A program made the translations under genes and the position numbers. Shown piece by piece: positions 17,237-25,659 of a DNA stretch of 64,000 nt. The first letter of the stretch is position 1. Each line of letters begins with the position of its first letter. The DNA comes from Paenibacillus sp. PvR098 (GTDB lineage Bacteria; Bacillota; Bacilli; Paenibacillales; NBRC-103111). The notes below the pieces were generated by a model. The model saw nothing but the letters and a program-made list of their open reading frames with translations. It ran no database searches and was not told the DNA's origin. Location of the stretch: the NCBI RefSeq assembly GCF_017833255.1, contig NZ_JAFIBU010000001.1:1426001-1490000 (forward strand). Reading direction: 5' to 3'.

Positions 17237-17998
17237 CTATTTCGAATCCCACTCCAACACATATCCGCTGCCGCGCACCGCACTGATCAGAAACGTGTCT
17301 TTGCCGTATTTCTTGCGAATTCGGTACACGAGCGCATTCAGCTCATCCATGCTGACATCGGGAACGCCGTCCGTTCCTGAAGGGCGTTCCGGCCAGACGC
17401 TTCTTTTGATCTGCTCCATCGGCACAAGCCGATTCGCCTCTTGATAAAGCAGCCACAGAAACAAATATTCCTTCTCGGACATCGACAACCGTTTGTCGTC
17501 CACCACGCATTCCCTTTTTTCCCAGTGGATCGTCGGTTGTCCGGCCGGCTCCTCCCAATGCTGCGTTAGCGGCTCGAATTCCAACGTCTGATCAGCAAAA
17601 ATATACGAAAAATGAAGCACCGTCATCCCCTTAGCCAGCTTGATAATATCCAGCGATTGAAGCGGATAGGACTGATGCGGCTCCACCTTCACTCCGTTAA
17701 TTTCAGTACCGTGACGGCTTCCGAGATCATATAATACGGCTTTGCTGCCTTCCTGCCGAATCAAGACGTGCTTGCGTGATATAAATGCGTTCGTAAAAGC
17801 GAAATCCGGCGAATACGCCTTGGACGCCCTGCCCACTACGGTCTCAACAGCGGACAAATTGAGGCACGTTCCGGATCGGTAAGGCTCCCCGCGAATCACA
17901 TAAAGACAAGCGAAAGTATCCAGTTTCGTTCCCCCCGAATGCTGCTTAGCGGCTCTCAGTCCTCTATGGACAAGTGAGTATGAATTCCATTCCATCAT
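17237..17998 (-). CDS. FHA domain-winged helix transcriptional regulator
   Basis: This 253-residue protein joins an FHA domain to a C-terminal OmpR/PhoB-like winged helix. FHA residues expected to read phosphothreonine are all present: GR at 56-57, SRKH at 74-77 and DLGSRHGTEING at 91-102. The winged helix occupies about 165-250 and ends with SAVRGSGYVLEW, the usual wing motif. There is no receiver domain, so input is likely phospho-Thr binding or self-association downstream of a Ser/Thr kinase such as PrkC. It is co-directional with the Cys-to-Asp murA 34 bases later, and divergent from the LTA-synthase-like gene. The start (tandem ATG at 17998) has no clear Shine-Dalgarno. Confidence 0.85.
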   Translation of the reverse strand: MMEWNSYSLVHRGLRAAKQHSGGTKLDTFACLYVIRGEPYRSGTCLNLSAVETVVGRASKAYSPDFAFTNAFISRKHVLIRQEGSKAVLYDLGSRHGTEINGVKVEPHQSYPLQSLDIIKLAKGMTVLHFSYIFADQTLEFEPLTQHWEEPAGQPTIHWEKRECVVDDKRLSMSEKEYLFLWLLYQEANRLVPMEQIKRSVWPERPSGTDGVPDVSMDELNALVYRIRKKYGKDTFLISAVRGSGYVLEWDSK

Positions 17999-18158
17999 AA
18001 CGTATCACAAAGCGAATAGAAATGTTTGTTCGGTGACGAGTCAGTTATTTTTCAGTAACTTCAGCTTTCTTTCCTGCTACTATCTGTATCCTGGAGCTCA
18101 TGATATAATGGATCAAGCAGTTAATGTAAGATACCGCATACATACGGGAGTGTTCAAC

Positions 18159-19688
18159 TTGCGCCTGTTTATTCGCCTGCTGTCCGCGTTTATAGGTTTA
18201 CTGCTCTTTCTGCCGATCCCATCGTCGGAATTCATTCATTCGGCGAAGGATGCTGCTTTATCACCGGTGATTGTCCAGCCCGCAACGAATGAATGGACGA
18301 AGGAGGAACTGCTCAAGCCCCCGAATATCATCTTCGTTCTAAATGAAACCTTTTGGGATGCGACTCAGTTAACGGAGCTTACGTTCAGCCGGGATCCGAT
18401 TCCTTTTTTTCACGCGATGCAAGAGCAGTTCACGCACGGCACGATGCTGTCTCCCATGTTCGGCGGAGGTACAGCGAATGTCGAGCTCGAGGTGCTGACC
18501 GGACACTCCATGAGATTTTTCCCGGAGCATTCTATCCCTTACGAAACCGTCATTAAACAACCAACCGCTTCACTAGCCAGCATTTTGTCACAACAGGGCT
18601 ATACAACTACAGCCATCAGCCCTTTCCACGGATGGTTCTTCAACAGCTTCGAGGTATATAAGCACCTTGGTTTTTCTCAGTTTATCAGCTTGGAATATTT
18701 TAACCCTAATGAATATGTGGGACCGTACATCGGTGATTATGCCGTAACGAGACGTATTATTGAGGAAAGCGCGGAAAGCCCAGGCGCCGACTTCATCTTC
18801 GCCAATACGATGGAAAACCATTACCAATACTATCCTGGCAAATTCAAGAAAAATACGATTGATATTAAAGGAAATGAACTATCGCCTGAAGCGATCGGCA
18901 TTGCGGAGACATTTGCTCAGGGCTTGACCGCTGCAGACAGAATGCTGCAGGAGCTGGTCCTCTATTTTGATCAGGTGAAGGAGCCGACGATACTCGTCTT
19001 TTTCGGAGATCATTTGCCGTCTTTGGAGAAATATTTCGTATATGAGGAAGCGGGGTACATCAGCGGCGAGGACGACCCGGAATTTCTCAACAAAATGTAT
19101 CATGTTCCTGTTCTCGTTTGGAGCAACTACTTACCGGAAGAGAAGAAAGAAACATTGCATTTCAGCCCCTCTTTTCTCGGTCCCTATGTGCTTAGTCTAG
19201 CGAACAGGCACGGCAGCAGCTACACCGATTATTTGGGTGAGCTATCCAGGCATATGCCGATTCTCCCACCGAAAAGCTATTATGAAGCGATGAATATTGA
19301 TGAAGTAGTCGTAAGAGAGTACGAGGCACGGCAAAACGCCATCCTGGAAGCAGAGAAGCAAGCCGGAGGGCAGCGCACCAGTTTCGTGCTTGGTTATGGA
19401 GAACCGCGGATTGAAGAAGTATCCCCGGATCAGGTAGCGCTTGGAGATAAATCGAGACTAACCGTCCGCGGCGGGAGATTCGGCATCGGCAGCACCGTAT
19501 TCATAAACGGCATGAAGCTCCAGACGATGTGGTTGAGCGAATCTTCTCTCCGTGTGAAGCTCCCTAAAGAGCTGGTTGTCCATCCCGGCCTGCTCGAGCT
19601 GCAGGTCATGGTGATGGACACGAAAAACCATATCCTTGCTGAGTCGAATATCGTGGCCGTTCCTGTTCGAGAGCAGCAGGAAGATTAA
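18159..19688 (+). CDS. LTA synthase-like sulfatase with one TM segment and C-terminal IPT/TIG domain
   Basis: From TTG 18159 (GGGAG eight bases upstream) the product is 509 residues. It has a single hydrophobic segment at about 2-22 and then an extracellular alkaline-phosphatase-fold domain of the LtaS/sulfatase family. Metal-site motifs are visible: FVLNETFWDA near 60, GGGTANVELEVLTG near 105 with the nucleophile Thr, NTMENHYQY near 210, and VFFGDHLPS near 285. Residues about 410-500 (IEEVSPDQVALGDKSRLTV onward) look like an IPT/TIG immunoglobulin-like domain. Classical LtaS enzymes have five membrane segments, so this form is shortened at the N-terminus. Glycerol- or sugar-phosphate transfer to an envelope polymer is likely, but the substrate is unknown. 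A TATAAT lies at 18104-18109. Confidence 0.83.
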   Translation: MRLFIRLLSAFIGLLLFLPIPSSEFIHSAKDAALSPVIVQPATNEWTKEELLKPPNIIFVLNETFWDATQLTELTFSRDPIPFFHAMQEQFTHGTMLSPMFGGGTANVELEVLTGHSMRFFPEHSIPYETVIKQPTASLASILSQQGYTTTAISPFHGWFFNSFEVYKHLGFSQFISLEYFNPNEYVGPYIGDYAVTRRIIEESAESPGADFIFANTMENHYQYYPGKFKKNTIDIKGNELSPEAIGIAETFAQGLTAADRMLQELVLYFDQVKEPTILVFFGDHLPSLEKYFVYEEAGYISGEDDPEFLNKMYHVPVLVWSNYLPEEKKETLHFSPSFLGPYVLSLANRHGSSYTDYLGELSRHMPILPPKSYYEAMNIDEVVVREYEARQNAILEAEKQAGGQRTSFVLGYGEPRIEEVSPDQVALGDKSRLTVRGGRFGIGSTVFINGMKLQTMWLSESSLRVKLPKELVVHPGLLELQVMVMDTKNHILAESNIVAVPVREQQED

Positions 19689-19690
19689 AT

Positions 19691-19740
19691 GAACAACCCA
19701 AAATCCTCGTTCCGATACGGACGAGGATTTTGGGTTGTTC
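19691..19740 (+). terminator. Perfect 20-bp stem terminator
   Basis: GAACAACCCAAAATCCTCGT (19691-19710) is exactly complementary to 19721-19740, with a 10-base loop, two bases past the sulfatase stop. Confidence 0.85.
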
Positions 19741-19867
19741 CGCGCGTTGATTCGTAGGTTGTTGAAGCATGTCGATCCATGCGCTTGCCCGGGAAATGAC
19801 GATCCACGATCAGTTGATGCAAGAATGGACGCATGCCAATCAAATGATCAGCCAATCGCTGCAAGGC

Positions 19868-21625
19868 TTATTCCTCGCGGTGCCACAGCTTCTGCAGCTC
19901 CACGCTTGTCTCCAGCAGTTCTTCCAAACGGCCAGCAGCGTCCACCCGACCATGCTTCAGCACGATGATATGGTCCGCACGAGCAAGCGCGGCCTTGCGG
20001 TGAGAGATGACCAGGCACGCCGCCCCCTGCAGCTGCTTTTCCAGACGCTCCCACAGTTTCCCTTCCGTATCCACGTCCAGCGCGCTGGACAAATCGTCAA
20101 AAACGAGCAGCTCCGCCTCACGCACAAACATACGGGCCGCTGCCGTTCGCTGGGCTTGACCGCCTGACAGCTTCACGCCTCGCGGTCCGATGACGGTAGA
20201 GAGCCCCTGAGGCAGTCTCTCTAAATCCTCCTCCAACACCGCGGAGCGGATCGCCCGACGCAGCCGCTCTTCCTCCGGCCGTATGCCGAGCAGAATGTTG
20301 TTCTCCAGCGTGTCGCTGTAGAGCCGCGGAATTTGCGGCGTATAGGCGCTGCGCGGGGGAACGAAAAATTCGCTAGGGTCCGCCACCGACTCGCCGTTCC
20401 AACGGATATCCCCTGCCTGCATGGGCAGCAGCCCTAATAGCGTCCGAACCAGCGTCGTCTTCCCCGAACCCACCCGTCCGGTAATGACGGTAAACGTGGC
20501 CCTCGGCAGTCGAAGGTCAATGCCTTCGATCCCCCTTCCCGTCTCCGGATAATGGTAGGTTAAACCGCGTACATCCAATACGTCGAGCTTGTCTCTATTT
20601 GTTCGAATCGGTTCAGATGGCTCTGGCAGCTCTCCACGGAGATACAATGGATGATGCTCTGTCAAACGCTCTGGCTCTGCTCCTTGCAGCAATGCCTGAA
20701 GCCGTTCTTTGGCTACTTGACTGACTTTGAAATAAGTCATAAACTTACCGAAGTTTTGGATAAACTGCGTCACGAAAGTCAAGTAATACACGAATAAAGC
20801 AAAATCACCGACCGTAAAGCTGCCGCCCCGCATTTTTTCCGCCGCCAAAAGAAGAATCAAGCCCGTACCGAAATTGACGGCATTGGAAAAGATCGAGTCC
20901 AGCGACGTTGTCAAAAGCTGGTCCTTCAGCATCGCTTCCCGCCGTTGTCCGTTGAGCCGTTTAAAGCGTCCGATCACGCGATCTTCTGCGCCGGCTACTT
21001 GAACGGATTGCACCGTTCCGAACATTTCGCTAATCGCTCCCGTGACTTGGCTTGTCGCTTCCCGGCTGGCTGCGCGATATTTCTGCAGCATCGCTGTAAA
21101 TAACTGAGCTACTGTCACAACAATGACCAGCGGCAGGAATACCCATAATGTCATCTGCGAGTCAATCCGTACGAGGATAAAGGCTGAAACGGCGGCAAAT
21201 AACATCATGCCCAGCGCATCCGCCGACCAGCTGACCGTTTCTTCCACTTGATCGACGTCATCCCGAAACGAGCTGATCGCTTCCCCGGGCGAGCCGGGAA
21301 TGGCTCGGGCCCCGGGTTCCTTCAGGATATGCTTCAGTACATTACGACGCAGCAGCCCGCCGATCCGAAATCGGAAGTGAACGTCGGTCATGAAGCCAAA
21401 AAGGATAAACACCACCCTCGCCAGCGCGGATAGAAGTAGAAATGCAATCAATGCCCCAACCCCGAAATGGTAGAGCGAATGACCCGACAACATATCAAAA
21501 AACTGCTTCGTAATCAGACCCGGCACAATCGGGGCCAAATAAATCAATGACCAAGCGAGCGCATTCCATAAGTACAATCCTTTACGGTAACGCGTCAGCT
21601 TCCACAAAAAGGAGAATGTCGTCAT
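19868..21625 (-). CDS. ABC exporter half-transporter, degenerate catalytic subunit
   Basis: This is a 585-residue half-transporter with an N-terminal six-segment exporter membrane domain (about 1-310) and a C-terminal ATPase. The ATPase has Walker A ITGRVGSGKTTL, signature LSGGQAQRTAAARM, Walker B LLVFDDLSSALD and H-loop SHRKAAL. The residue after the Walker B Asp is Asp instead of the catalytic Glu, as in the degenerate site of heterodimeric exporters such as BmrCD or TM287/288. Its ATG overlaps the stop of the partner gene by ATGA, so the two are coupled. The substrate is unknown, with drugs or lipids being typical. Confidence 0.9.
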   Translation of the reverse strand: MTTFSFLWKLTRYRKGLYLWNALAWSLIYLAPIVPGLITKQFFDMLSGHSLYHFGVGALIAFLLLSALARVVFILFGFMTDVHFRFRIGGLLRRNVLKHILKEPGARAIPGSPGEAISSFRDDVDQVEETVSWSADALGMMLFAAVSAFILVRIDSQMTLWVFLPLVIVVTVAQLFTAMLQKYRAASREATSQVTGAISEMFGTVQSVQVAGAEDRVIGRFKRLNGQRREAMLKDQLLTTSLDSIFSNAVNFGTGLILLLAAEKMRGGSFTVGDFALFVYYLTFVTQFIQNFGKFMTYFKVSQVAKERLQALLQGAEPERLTEHHPLYLRGELPEPSEPIRTNRDKLDVLDVRGLTYHYPETGRGIEGIDLRLPRATFTVITGRVGSGKTTLVRTLLGLLPMQAGDIRWNGESVADPSEFFVPPRSAYTPQIPRLYSDTLENNILLGIRPEEERLRRAIRSAVLEEDLERLPQGLSTVIGPRGVKLSGGQAQRTAAARMFVREAELLVFDDLSSALDVDTEGKLWERLEKQLQGAACLVISHRKAALARADHIIVLKHGRVDAAGRLEELLETSVELQKLWHREE

Positions 21626-23394
21626 ACCAGCAGCTCCTCCATTCCTACCTGAAGCATTCGGCTGTAATGGGAATGGGGATCGGCAGCCAGCCTTTCCCGA
21701 TTCCCTTGCTCCGCAATATGTCCGTTATCCAGAACGAGGATTTGATCGGCCCTTTGTATCGTCGCAAGCCTGTGCGCAATGATGATACAGGTACGACCGA
21801 GAAGAAGCCGGTTCATAGCTTGTTCGATCCGCTGTTCCGTTGCAGGATCAAGCCTTGACGAAGCTTCGTCAAGGATGACGAGTCCCGGGTCGCGCAGGAA
21901 CACCCTGGCGAACGACAGCAGTTGAGCTTCTCCAGCTGACAGGCCGCCCCCGCCTGATTCCAGCATGGAATCCAGTCCACGGGGCAGCGTGCGGAGCCAA
22001 TGAACCAAACCGAGCTCCCTCAGCACCTCCTCGACTCTCCGGTCATCGACCGACTCGTCATAGAACGTCAGATTGTCGCGCACCGTCCCTTGAAAGATCT
22101 CGATATTTTGCGTTACCATCCCGACACGGCTTCGCAGCTCGTGAAGCCTGGCTTCCCGAATATCGATCCCCTCAAGCTCAATACGCCCTTGTCCCGGGTC
22201 GTAAAAACGCAGAAGAAGCCGCGCCAAAGTCGTTTTGCCGCTGCCCGTCCTACCGAGCAGGCCCAGCACCTGACCGCGCTCTAGACGGAAGCTGACATGC
22301 TCAAGTGTTGCGCTCTCCGGATCATATCCGAATTCGACGCCGTCGAATTCCACTGACAACGGACCTTCCGGTATGGCAGCGCCCTTACCGTCTTGTATGA
22401 GTGATTGGGTCTGCAGCAGTTCGCGTATACGTACGATACTTGCGTCCGCTTTTTGCAGATCCTCCATTTGGGTTCTGATTTGTTCAATCGGCTTGGCCAT
22501 CAGTTCGGTGTAGTAAAAAATCATATATACCGTCCCTATCGTAATCGAGCCCTGCCTCCACAAATAGAAGCTGATTGCGAAAGCAACCGCACTGCCAATC
22601 GCAAACACCAGCAGCGTCGTAATCCACATCGAAGCCCAGCCGAGATACGCCCGAATACGGATCGGCAGCCATTCGCGAAGCAAACTGTGAAAGCGATACA
22701 TCACATATCCCGTTGCTCCGCTCGCGCGGGTATCCTCTGTACCCTCCAAGTGCTCGCCAAGAAAACCGTAAAAAGTAGCGTTCACCTGTCTCAGCTTGCC
22801 CCAATGCGGCACCGCAAATTTGCGGATATATTGAATAGAAGCGATGGCAAAAATCACAAAAAAAAGCATCCCCATGCCGATCAGCCAGCCTTCCCGAAAC
22901 AGCAGCACGAGCATACCTGCCACAAGCAGCAAATTACTCACCAGCATGATCACGAAATTGGAGAAAAAGTTAGACAAATTATTGATGTCCCCATCCACCC
23001 GTTCAATGAGCGCGCCGGAGGTCTGAGATTTGTGAAATGACATATCCAGCTTCAGACAGTGAGCGGCCACAGTCTCGCGCAGCTGATTTGTCGCAATCCA
23101 TCCGACGTTAGCGCCTATATATGACGCCCCCACCGCCATCAGCTGCTGCACCAATGTAACACCTATAAATAACCCGGCGGCAAGAACCAGCGGTCTGCTG
23201 CTCTCCTGCTCCTGCGCCGTATCGATAAAGTAGCGAATGATTTGCGGGTTGATGAGCTGCATCGCAATGCCGCTTAACAGCAGAACCGCAAGAATAGCCA
23301 TACTTTTGCGCTGAGGCCTCAAATAGTGCTGCAGCAAGCTGGCATATTCCCGGGCAGGTATTTTGCGTATAACCTTATTCATGTTCTCCCGCAT
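21622..23394 (-). CDS. ABC exporter half-transporter, catalytic partner
   Basis: This 590-residue half-transporter combines a six-segment exporter domain (about 25-330) with an ATPase domain. Walker A is LLGRTGSGKTTLARLL, Walker B LVILDEASSRLD keeps the catalytic Glu, and the H-loop is IIAHRLATI. The signature is altered to LSAGEAQLLSFARV. In the heterodimer, this signature would face the degenerate Walker B of the partner, so both altered elements fall in one composite site. ATG 23394 sits directly behind GGGGG; an ATG 12 bases further in (23382) is an equally plausible start. The pair forms a two-gene operon. Confidence 0.9.
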   Translation of the reverse strand: MRENMNKVIRKIPAREYASLLQHYLRPQRKSMAILAVLLLSGIAMQLINPQIIRYFIDTAQEQESSRPLVLAAGLFIGVTLVQQLMAVGASYIGANVGWIATNQLRETVAAHCLKLDMSFHKSQTSGALIERVDGDINNLSNFFSNFVIMLVSNLLLVAGMLVLLFREGWLIGMGMLFFVIFAIASIQYIRKFAVPHWGKLRQVNATFYGFLGEHLEGTEDTRASGATGYVMYRFHSLLREWLPIRIRAYLGWASMWITTLLVFAIGSAVAFAISFYLWRQGSITIGTVYMIFYYTELMAKPIEQIRTQMEDLQKADASIVRIRELLQTQSLIQDGKGAAIPEGPLSVEFDGVEFGYDPESATLEHVSFRLERGQVLGLLGRTGSGKTTLARLLLRFYDPGQGRIELEGIDIREARLHELRSRVGMVTQNIEIFQGTVRDNLTFYDESVDDRRVEEVLRELGLVHWLRTLPRGLDSMLESGGGGLSAGEAQLLSFARVFLRDPGLVILDEASSRLDPATEQRIEQAMNRLLLGRTCIIIAHRLATIQRADQILVLDNGHIAEQGNRERLAADPHSHYSRMLQVGMEELLV

Positions 23395-23457
23395 CCCCCT
23401 TTGAGTAAAAACATTCTAACATAGGACGAGCCTAATTCACTATAGGTAGTGCGGGAA

Positions 23458-23491
23458 AATAAAAAGCCCCCGCGCGAAAGCTGCGGAAGCT
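23458..23491 (-). terminator. Terminator downstream of the GNAT gene
   Basis: On the minus strand, AGCTTCCGC pairs with GCGGGGGCT (two G-U pairs) and is followed by TTTTTATTTT. It lies between the acetyltransferase stop and the ABC operon. The rest of 23395-23644 shows no gene. Confidence 0.6.
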
Positions 23492-23644
23492 TAATGAATG
23501 CAGAGTAACTCTGTTCAATTGTTGAGCTGATCAGCCTCAGAAGCCGCTACGCTGAAAATCATCCTTACAGCCGAGGCTTGTCCTTGCCGGACCGCTGGAT
23601 AGACTAATTTTCACGCTAACAACGTTGTGCCGTCGGCTGCCGAC

Positions 23645-24091
23645 CTACAAGAGCTTCTTGCGCATGCGCACGTGCCATATGCCCGCATCAATAAACGGCT
23701 CGGGCGAGATCGTCTCGTACCCGAGCTTACGGTAGAATGACTCAGCCTGCGTCTGCGCATCCAGGATGACCGCAGGAACGCCTTGGGCCCGAATGTCAGC
23801 CTCCATCGCTTGGATAAGCTCGCGGCCGATTCCACGTCCGCGATAAGACGCGAGCACGGCGATTCGCTGGAGCTTTGCCGTCTGCCCGTCATACATCCGC
23901 CAGCGGGCAGCCCCAACAGGCTTTGAGCCTTCGGTTGCAAGAAAATGCCGGCAAGCCATCCAAGAATCGTCGAACTCATCCATTTCGAGATCTGGCGGTA
24001 CCTGCTGCTCTTCCACAAACACGTTTATTCGAACGGAAAAGCAGCCTTTAAGCTGCTCCTCCGTATGTACGAGTATGATGTTGAGATTCAA
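23645..24091 (-). CDS. GNAT family N-acetyltransferase (YjcF-like)
   Basis: This is a 148-residue acetyl-CoA-dependent acyltransferase resembling Bacillus YjcF/ElaA-type GNATs. Supporting segments are FSVRINVFVEEQQVPP near 20, KPVGAARWRMYDGQTAKLQRIAV near 57, the acetyl-CoA loop SYRGRGIGRELI near 83, and AQTQAESFYRKLGYE near 112. The substrate is unknown. It starts with TTG at 24091 behind GGGGGT and lies 16 bases after the metal-dependent hydrolase, so it is probably co-transcribed. Confidence 0.88.
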   Translation of the reverse strand: MNLNIILVHTEEQLKGCFSVRINVFVEEQQVPPDLEMDEFDDSWMACRHFLATEGSKPVGAARWRMYDGQTAKLQRIAVLASYRGRGIGRELIQAMEADIRAQGVPAVILDAQTQAESFYRKLGYETISPEPFIDAGIWHVRMRKKLL

Positions 24092-24107
24092 ACTGCGACC
24101 CCCAAGT

Positions 24108-24800
24108 CTATTCTAGCATCCAGGTTTCGCCCGGCTGCATCGCTCTGCCCGTGATTCCCTTAGCTGTAAGGCTTTCCGCGAACGCTTGCGCATCCTGCTG
24201 GATTGGCGGGAACGTATTAAAGTGCAGAGGTACAACAGTTTTGGCTCGTAACCACTCTGCAGCTAGTGCCGCATCCTGAGGTCCCATCGTAAACACATCG
24301 CCGATGGGTAGAAACGCCAGATCAATTTGGTTACGCTCTCCGATCAGCTTCATATCGGAGAACAGTGAGGTATCCCCGCTGTGAAGAATGGTTAACCCGT
24401 TCCAGCGAATGATATAACCGCCCGGCATGCCTCCATAAATGATCTTCTTTTCTTCCTCAAGCACGATGCCGGAGCTGTGAAACGCTTGGATCATCTCGAT
24501 GTCTGCATAACCAAGAGAGGTGCGGCCGCCAATATTCATAGCAAACGTCTTCGTCCCCTGCCAGCTCATGTACGTTGCCAGCTCGAAGGTAGCGATGACA
24601 GTGGCATCATTTTTCTTTGCGATCGGAACAGTATCCAGAATATGGTCCTGGTGTGCGTGTGTAAGTAAAATGTGCTCTACCTGTAGATCCTCCGGTTTCG
24701 TAGCGGCCAAAGGATTACCTGAAATGAACGGATCGATGATCAGAGAGTGCCCTCCGTGACTAAGCTGCACGCAGGAATGCCCATGATAGTGGATTTCCAT
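24108..24800 (-). CDS. Metal-dependent hydrolase of the UPF0173/YtkL beta-lactamase fold
   Basis: This 230-residue cytoplasmic metallo-beta-lactamase-fold protein has the HxHxDH motif (HAHQDH, 48-53). An early HGHSCVQLSHGGHSLIIDPF, TILHSGDTSLFSDM and VPLHFNTFPPI supply further metal ligands. It matches the UPF0173 family in length and order; the physiological substrate is unknown. The start at 24800 is supported by GGAGGAG nine bases upstream, while the in-frame opening to 24839 has none. It is probably the first gene of a pair with the GNAT. Confidence 0.9.
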   Translation of the reverse strand: MEIHYHGHSCVQLSHGGHSLIIDPFISGNPLAATKPEDLQVEHILLTHAHQDHILDTVPIAKKNDATVIATFELATYMSWQGTKTFAMNIGGRTSLGYADIEMIQAFHSSGIVLEEEKKIIYGGMPGGYIIRWNGLTILHSGDTSLFSDMKLIGERNQIDLAFLPIGDVFTMGPQDAALAAEWLRAKTVVPLHFNTFPPIQQDAQAFAESLTAKGITGRAMQPGETWMLE

Positions 24801-24954
24801 AATTTTTACTCCTCCTTGGTATTGGAATGGATTGCCCATTCAGGCAAGCGCTTCATTCATTGTATCAAAGAAACGGCCACAAACTCAAAAAAGAAGAAAA
24901 CCGGCTCCCCGTTCTTCTCCTCTTGTGGATACGATGCTGCAAAGCCTAATGCGT

Positions 24955-25314
24955 TCAGGCAAAAGCCTTCATTAAAGCCTCCCTGACGCGATCTTTGTTA
25001 AAGGGCTTGACGATAAAATCGATAGCGCCCATCGATACTGCTCGAATCAGAAGCGCCTGCTGCCCCATGGCAGACACCATGATGACTTTCGCCTCCGGAT
25101 CCAACCTTTTGATTTCCTGCAGCGCGGTAAGGCCGTCCATCTCCGGCATGGTAATATCCAATGTAACCAAATCCGGCTTAAGTTCAGAATAAAGCGTAAG
25201 GGCCTCTACGCCATTACTCGCCTCGGCCACAATTTCATACCCGAATTCATCCAAGGCATTTTTCAGAATCATTCGCATAAATAAGGAATCGTCTACGATT
25301 ATTATTTTTTTCAC
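24955..25314 (-). CDS. Stand-alone CheY-like response regulator
   Basis: This 119-residue single receiver domain has no output domain. The acidic pair is at Asp8-Asp9, the phosphoacceptor Asp53 lies in VTLDITMPEMDG, the switch Ser81 in MVSAMG and Lys103 in IVKPF. All are intact, so it should be phosphorylated by a histidine kinase encoded elsewhere. The sequence is closest to CheY of Gram-positive chemotaxis. It begins with GTG at 25314 behind GGGGG. Its transcript appears to begin about 285 bases upstream with a GEMM-type aptamer and a terminator, implying control by a cyclic dinucleotide. Confidence 0.9.
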   Translation of the reverse strand: MKKIIIVDDSLFMRMILKNALDEFGYEIVAEASNGVEALTLYSELKPDLVTLDITMPEMDGLTALQEIKRLDPEAKVIMVSAMGQQALLIRAVSMGAIDFIVKPFNKDRVREALMKAFA

Positions 25315-25447
25315 CCCGGATTACCCCCACTTGAATGTTGTATGTTCGCAAGGATAAACGGCTTCCATGACCTATAAAGGGCACGTGCGTTGGTCAAGAT
25401 GATTCGTAAGACTCGTATGAACCTTGCGATATACATGCTGATTCACT

Positions 25448-25480
25448 AAAAAAGACCTCCCTATAGCCGTATGGGAGGCC
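25448..25480 (-). terminator. Intrinsic terminator forming the riboswitch expression platform
   Basis: On the minus strand, GGCCTCCC (25480-25473) pairs with GGGAGGTC (25461-25454), followed by TTTTTT. It sits about 25 bases after the aptamer-like region and 135 bases before the CheY start. Confidence 0.85.
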
Positions 25481-25503
25481 CGCATCAGACGATATCCTCT
25501 GGT

Positions 25504-25597
25504 CCTTCGGCTGCTGGCGACTTAGTTAACACATTAGTCCCTTTAGCTTGCTTCCTTGACTTCCGTCAAGTTTGCCTTGCTCGAATGAAACCGATTG
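25504..25597 (-). promoter_or_regulatory. GEMM-family riboswitch aptamer (c-di-GMP-I-like) upstream of cheY
   Basis: On the minus strand the region reads AAGGCAAAC, then stem TTGAC with tetraloop GGAA (a GNRA loop) and GTCAA, then GGAAGCAAGCTAAAGGGACT, and near the end GCCAGCAGCCG. This order matches the GEMM-I consensus: GGCAAAC, a P2 hairpin capped by a GNRA loop, GACGCAAAGC, GGG-CU, a P3 hairpin, then GCCAG and a closing P1. The GACGCAAAGC segment is slightly diverged. It is preceded by a promoter and followed by a terminator. Ligand identity (c-di-GMP versus cGAMP) cannot be decided by reading alone. Confidence 0.65.
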
Positions 25598-25605
25598 TAA
25601 AATGT

Positions 25606-25633
25606 ATTATAGCATCCTATGTCGAAAATACAA
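25606..25633 (-). promoter_or_regulatory. Promoter of the riboswitch-cheY transcript
   Basis: On the minus strand, TTGTAT (25633-25628) and TATAAT (25611-25606) are 16 bases apart, placing the transcript start at the 5' edge of the aptamer. Confidence 0.65.
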
Positions 25634-25659
25634 GAGCGAAAACGCAGACCAACAGACCG

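Noticed and set aside
19741-19867. Plus-strand reading MSIHALAREMTIHDQLMQEW... after the sulfatase terminator
   Set aside because: It has helix-like composition but no ribosome binding site, and runs straight into antisense of the ABC gene; not supportable as a gene.
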